From the NCBI GenBank assembly GCA_036677505.1, contig JAVBWK010000030.1:1-64000 (forward strand): DNA of 64,000 nt. Direction: 5' to 3'. Position numbers and translations under genes: made by a program. Under the pieces are notes generated by a model. That model was not told where the DNA came from and ran no database searches. It worked only from the letters and a program-made list of their open reading frames with translations. Each line of letters starts with the position of its first letter. Position 1 is the stretch's first letter. The stretch comes from UBA2227 sp036677505. GTDB lineage: Bacteria; Bacillota_I; Bacilli_A; Erysipelotrichales; Erysipelotrichaceae. Below are positions 62,000 to 64,000 of the stretch, piece by piece.

Positions 62000-62020
62000 T
62001 CCTGTTGTCGGCACCATGAT
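62000..62020 (+). other. attR: right attachment site
   Basis: Exact 21-bp copy of the tRNA-Thr 3' end with CCA and ATGAT following, with no tRNA body upstream. Marks the right junction of the island. Confidence 0.85.
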
Positions 62021-62022
62021 GT

Positions 62023-62055
62023 AAAAATCCCACTTTAAAGTGGGTTTTTTATTTT
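62023..62055 (+). terminator. Original tRNA-Thr terminator, displaced by integration
   Basis: AAATCCCACTTT pairs with AAAGTGGGTTT and runs into TTTATTTT. It follows attR at the distance expected of a tRNA terminator, so it probably belonged to tRNA-Thr before insertion. Confidence 0.75.
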
Positions 62056-62091
62056 GCTTTGCAAGTATCGTCACATTCAGATATCAAATGA

Positions 62092-63234
62092 TTATAGTTC
62101 AAAAAGATTTCGATCAAATGTACTCAGAAATTCTGCACCGGTCTTTGTGACCAATATCATATCCTCCACACGCATGTAACACTCATTTTGAAAGAACATC
62201 TTCGGTTCAGAACAAAACACCATGCCCGGACGCAGAATGAAGTCATTACTCCGACTGATCATCGGATGCTCATGGCAATCGATACCGATCTGATGTCCGA
62301 GCATACCGGTGTCCTGAAAGCTGAGGTAGTCTCCATAACCCAGTTCAGTAACCTTCTTCAACACAAGATCATAAAGTTCACTGATGTTGGTTTTGTTAGG
62401 TACGATCTGCTCGACCATGTACTGCTGACCGGCCTGTAATGCCGCATAACCGTTTTTGATGAACTCAGGAGCTTTACCGAAATACACCGTTCTTCCCCAG
62501 TCACTGCAATAACCATGGATCACATAGCCGACATCGAAGGCAATGGCCGTTCCTTCGACCAAAATACTGTCGCGAGAAAAGGTCAATGCTTCTTTCGCAA
62601 GTTCTGTATGTCTTGTTTTCAGTCCGCATGTCGGAGAAAAAGCAAAATCGGGGACATTGTGCCGAAAACCGTAGTCCATCAGTAATTGTTCAATCTCATG
62701 CTGAGTCATCCCTGCTCTCAGATGATCACAGACAAATTTTACGGCCTGATCGGTGAATTGTGCATTCTCTCTTAAGATTCTGATTTCATCTGCATCCTTG
62801 ATGACCCGAAGATCATTGAGCAGTTCCTCCGCATCAACGACTTCAACATTATTATCGATGGCTTTCAAGGTATCATGGAGAAACTTATGACAGTCAAACC
62901 CGATACCGATCCGCTTCCCTTTGATAAACAAAGAAAGCGTATCTTCCATCTGGTCTAAATAAGAAACATATAAGTTGTTAAAGCTGGTAAATTTTTCTTT
63001 GAGTGAAGGTATACAGCAAATATATCCCTCACCTTGGCTGTTAAGATAGAAGACAGCTTCCGGAGCTGTTTTTGCACTGAACTTCCCGGCAATATTATTC
63101 ATGGATGAGCGCTGCCAAAAGGTATCCGGTGTATCAGCCAGGTATTGGAAATTTGCACTTAAAGCATACAGCAATCCATCCAGTCCCTGCTCTCTCATTA
63201 ACTTCAGTGTATTTTCGATTCGATGTTTTTTCAT
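62092..63234 (-). CDS. M24 family metallopeptidase (Xaa-Pro peptidase-like)
   Basis: 380 residues. The N-terminal creatinase-like domain (about 1-140) is followed by the pita-bread domain with dimetal ligands D234, D245, H314, E343 and E357, all present. Such enzymes cut Xaa-Pro or related bonds in the cytosol. It is 16 bases downstream of the Crp/Fnr gene on the same strand, so they form an operon. Confidence 0.88.
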   Translation of the reverse strand: MKKHRIENTLKLMREQGLDGLLYALSANFQYLADTPDTFWQRSSMNNIAGKFSAKTAPEAVFYLNSQGEGYICCIPSLKEKFTSFNNLYVSYLDQMEDTLSLFIKGKRIGIGFDCHKFLHDTLKAIDNNVEVVDAEELLNDLRVIKDADEIRILRENAQFTDQAVKFVCDHLRAGMTQHEIEQLLMDYGFRHNVPDFAFSPTCGLKTRHTELAKEALTFSRDSILVEGTAIAFDVGYVIHGYCSDWGRTVYFGKAPEFIKNGYAALQAGQQYMVEQIVPNKTNISELYDLVLKKVTELGYGDYLSFQDTGMLGHQIGIDCHEHPMISRSNDFILRPGMVFCSEPKMFFQNECYMRVEDMILVTKTGAEFLSTFDRNLFEL

Positions 63235-63250
63235 ACGGACATACCCTTTC

Positions 63251-63901
63251 TTAGAATGTTTTAATATGCTGATTCAATCGGACGGTATCAACGGTGTAAC
63301 CCTCTGAGGTTTTTGACATCATGCCCATCGACACTAACGAAGATATCGTCCGAAGCAAATGCCGGTAACTGACACCGAGCATATCAGCTGTATCCGTCAG
63401 CCGTGAATCGAATTTCCCGTGGTGATTTACTTTTAGCAGATGCACACACAGACGGTATTCCAAAGGCATCAGACGGCTTGCGGCGCTGTGATGAAGGGAT
63501 GCGTACAGTTTGTTCGCCAGGATCTCAGCAATCTTTTTCATAAAAGCATTATTATTCAGCAGATACTCACGATAGATGCCAAAGGGAATGGCAATGCAAG
63601 CCAATGATGTATCCGCTATGACCGTAGTCAGTGTCGCATAGTTCATAATCAGTTCGTAATCCCCGATAACATATCCGCGTTTGAAGATGTTCAGTATCAG
63701 AGATTTGCCGTTCCGCTCGTTGACATAGGAACGTCCGTGTCCGTTGACACATATCAACAGATGTCCGATCAGCTGATTCTCCCGGCAAACAGTATCACCT
63801 TTTTCATATTCAAACAAAGAAAGATCTGTGCGATCGATTTGTGATATCCCAAAGTCCTCAAGTACATCCGCATACCTTTTGTCAAAAATTAATTTACGCA
63901 T
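63251..63901 (-). CDS. Crp/Fnr-family transcriptional regulator
   Basis: 216 residues from the ATG at 63901 (AGGGTGAT upstream; a longer frame exists). A cyclic-nucleotide-like sensor domain (about 15-125, FEYEKGDTVCRENQLIGHL) and a C-terminal HTH (about 150-205, DSRLTDTADMLGVSYRHLLR). The overall layout recalls YeiL-like members. No FNR-type four-cysteine cluster is seen, so the signal is unknown. It probably binds near its own divergent promoter (see 63915). Confidence 0.85.
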   Translation of the reverse strand: MRKLIFDKRYADVLEDFGISQIDRTDLSLFEYEKGDTVCRENQLIGHLLICVNGHGRSYVNERNGKSLILNIFKRGYVIGDYELIMNYATLTTVIADTSLACIAIPFGIYREYLLNNNAFMKKIAEILANKLYASLHHSAASRLMPLEYRLCVHLLKVNHHGKFDSRLTDTADMLGVSYRHLLRTISSLVSMGMMSKTSEGYTVDTVRLNQHIKTF

Positions 63902-63914
63902 TTTAATCACCCTG

Positions 63915-63926
63915 TGACACATGTCA
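63915..63926. promoter_or_regulatory. Possible Crp/Fnr-type operator
   Basis: TGACACATGTCA: inverted TGACA/TGTCA half-sites separated by 2 bases, between the regulator and the divergent gene at 63989. Confidence 0.45.
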
Positions 63927-63988
63927 TATTTTTTATCATTATATCAAGATAAAATAGCGATAGAAAGAACATTTTCTTGGAGGTAACC

Positions 63989-64000
63989 ATGGATTTCCTT
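63989..64000 (+). CDS. Start of a gene cut by the window end
   Basis: ATG at 63989 with SD GGAGG six bases before it; only four codons (MDFL) remain. Divergent from the Crp/Fnr gene and probably its target. Confidence 0.6.

Larger units (their letters stand above)
31315..62020. mobile_element. Integrated genomic island in tRNA-Thr, about 30.7 kb
   Basis: The ends are the 21-bp att repeats. Inside each end lies an identical 23-bp tandem arm-type repeat (31380 and 61865). The island has its own tyrosine integrase, excisionase-like gene, serine recombinase, replication initiator with iterons and primase-helicase, and is visibly more AT-rich than the flanks. Cargo is a TIR-SIR2 pair, a PTS-amidohydrolase cassette, an AAA protein, an AbaSI-like nuclease and a type I restriction system. 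No relaxase, coupling protein, secretion or virion gene is seen, so transfer would need a helper. The integrase lies in the middle rather than beside an att site, hinting at a composite history. Confidence 0.85.

Noticed and set aside
1..64000. CRISPR array
   Set aside because: No regularly spaced repeat-spacer structure was seen; the only periodic array is the 22-bp iterons without spacers.

Overview
The window comes from a low-to-moderate GC member of the Bacillota. Support: tRNA genes with encoded CCA ends, strong AGGAGG-type ribosome binding sites, TTGACA/TATAAT promoters, cre-like boxes, LacI/DeoR/Crp regulators and MsmX-dependent-looking sugar ABC transporters without an ATPase gene. 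UGA is used only as a stop. I cannot place it more finely; an Erysipelotrichia-like or Mollicutes-sister lineage is a guess.

Layout. (1) 47-470: a tRNA operon (Val, Arg, Pro, Ala) with promoter and terminator. (2) 527-4513: small housekeeping or accessory genes (membrane protein plus XRE regulator plus quinone-oxidoreductase-like MDR protein; zinc-ribbon protein plus SDR; a PPC/DUF296 protein) and one decayed gene. (3) 4512-7957, minus strand: methyltetrahydrofolate methyltransferase, a MetF-like reductase, etfB and etfA, a one-carbon and electron-transfer cassette. (4) 8189-31182: a beta-glucan (laminarin-type) utilisation locus with a LacI regulator, GH16 (cytosolic and lipoprotein forms), GH30, GH5, two GH3, two solute-binding lipoproteins, two permease pairs, an NHL-TPR-Yip1 membrane protein and a DUF5696 protein. 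Five copies of a GAAAACGTTTTC-type operator and three cre-like boxes lie in its promoters. Extracellular lipoproteins would cut the glucan, the ABC systems import oligosaccharides, and cytosolic GH16/GH5/GH3 finish them.

(5) 31315-62020: an integrated element of about 30.7 kb in tRNA-Thr(CGT). A 21-bp duplication of the tRNA 3' end marks both ends, a 23-bp tandem GTGTAAC arm-type repeat lies just inside each end, and base composition is visibly more AT-rich. It carries a TIR/SEFIR plus zinc-ribbon SIR2 gene pair; a DeoR-PTS cassette with four paralogous amidohydrolases, a SIS protein and a cupin; a serine recombinase; an excisionase-like gene and tyrosine integrase; a CbxX-type AAA protein; a two-gene unit of unknown function; a replication module (initiator, four 22-bp iterons, primase-helicase); an AbaSI/PvuRts1I-like nuclease; and a type I restriction-modification system. 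I see no relaxase, conjugation or phage structural gene, so it looks like a replication-competent, satellite- or IME-like defence/metabolism island.

(6) 62023-64000: host sequence again, with the displaced tRNA terminator, an M24 peptidase and a Crp/Fnr regulator.

Most interesting signals: the TIR-SIR2 pair; the amidohydrolase pairs in which one partner of each translationally coupled pair has lost its metal ligands; a PTS EIIA that lacks its phospho-histidine; and a duplicated element of about 200 bp with a small C-rich-loop RNA that flanks the PTS cassette.
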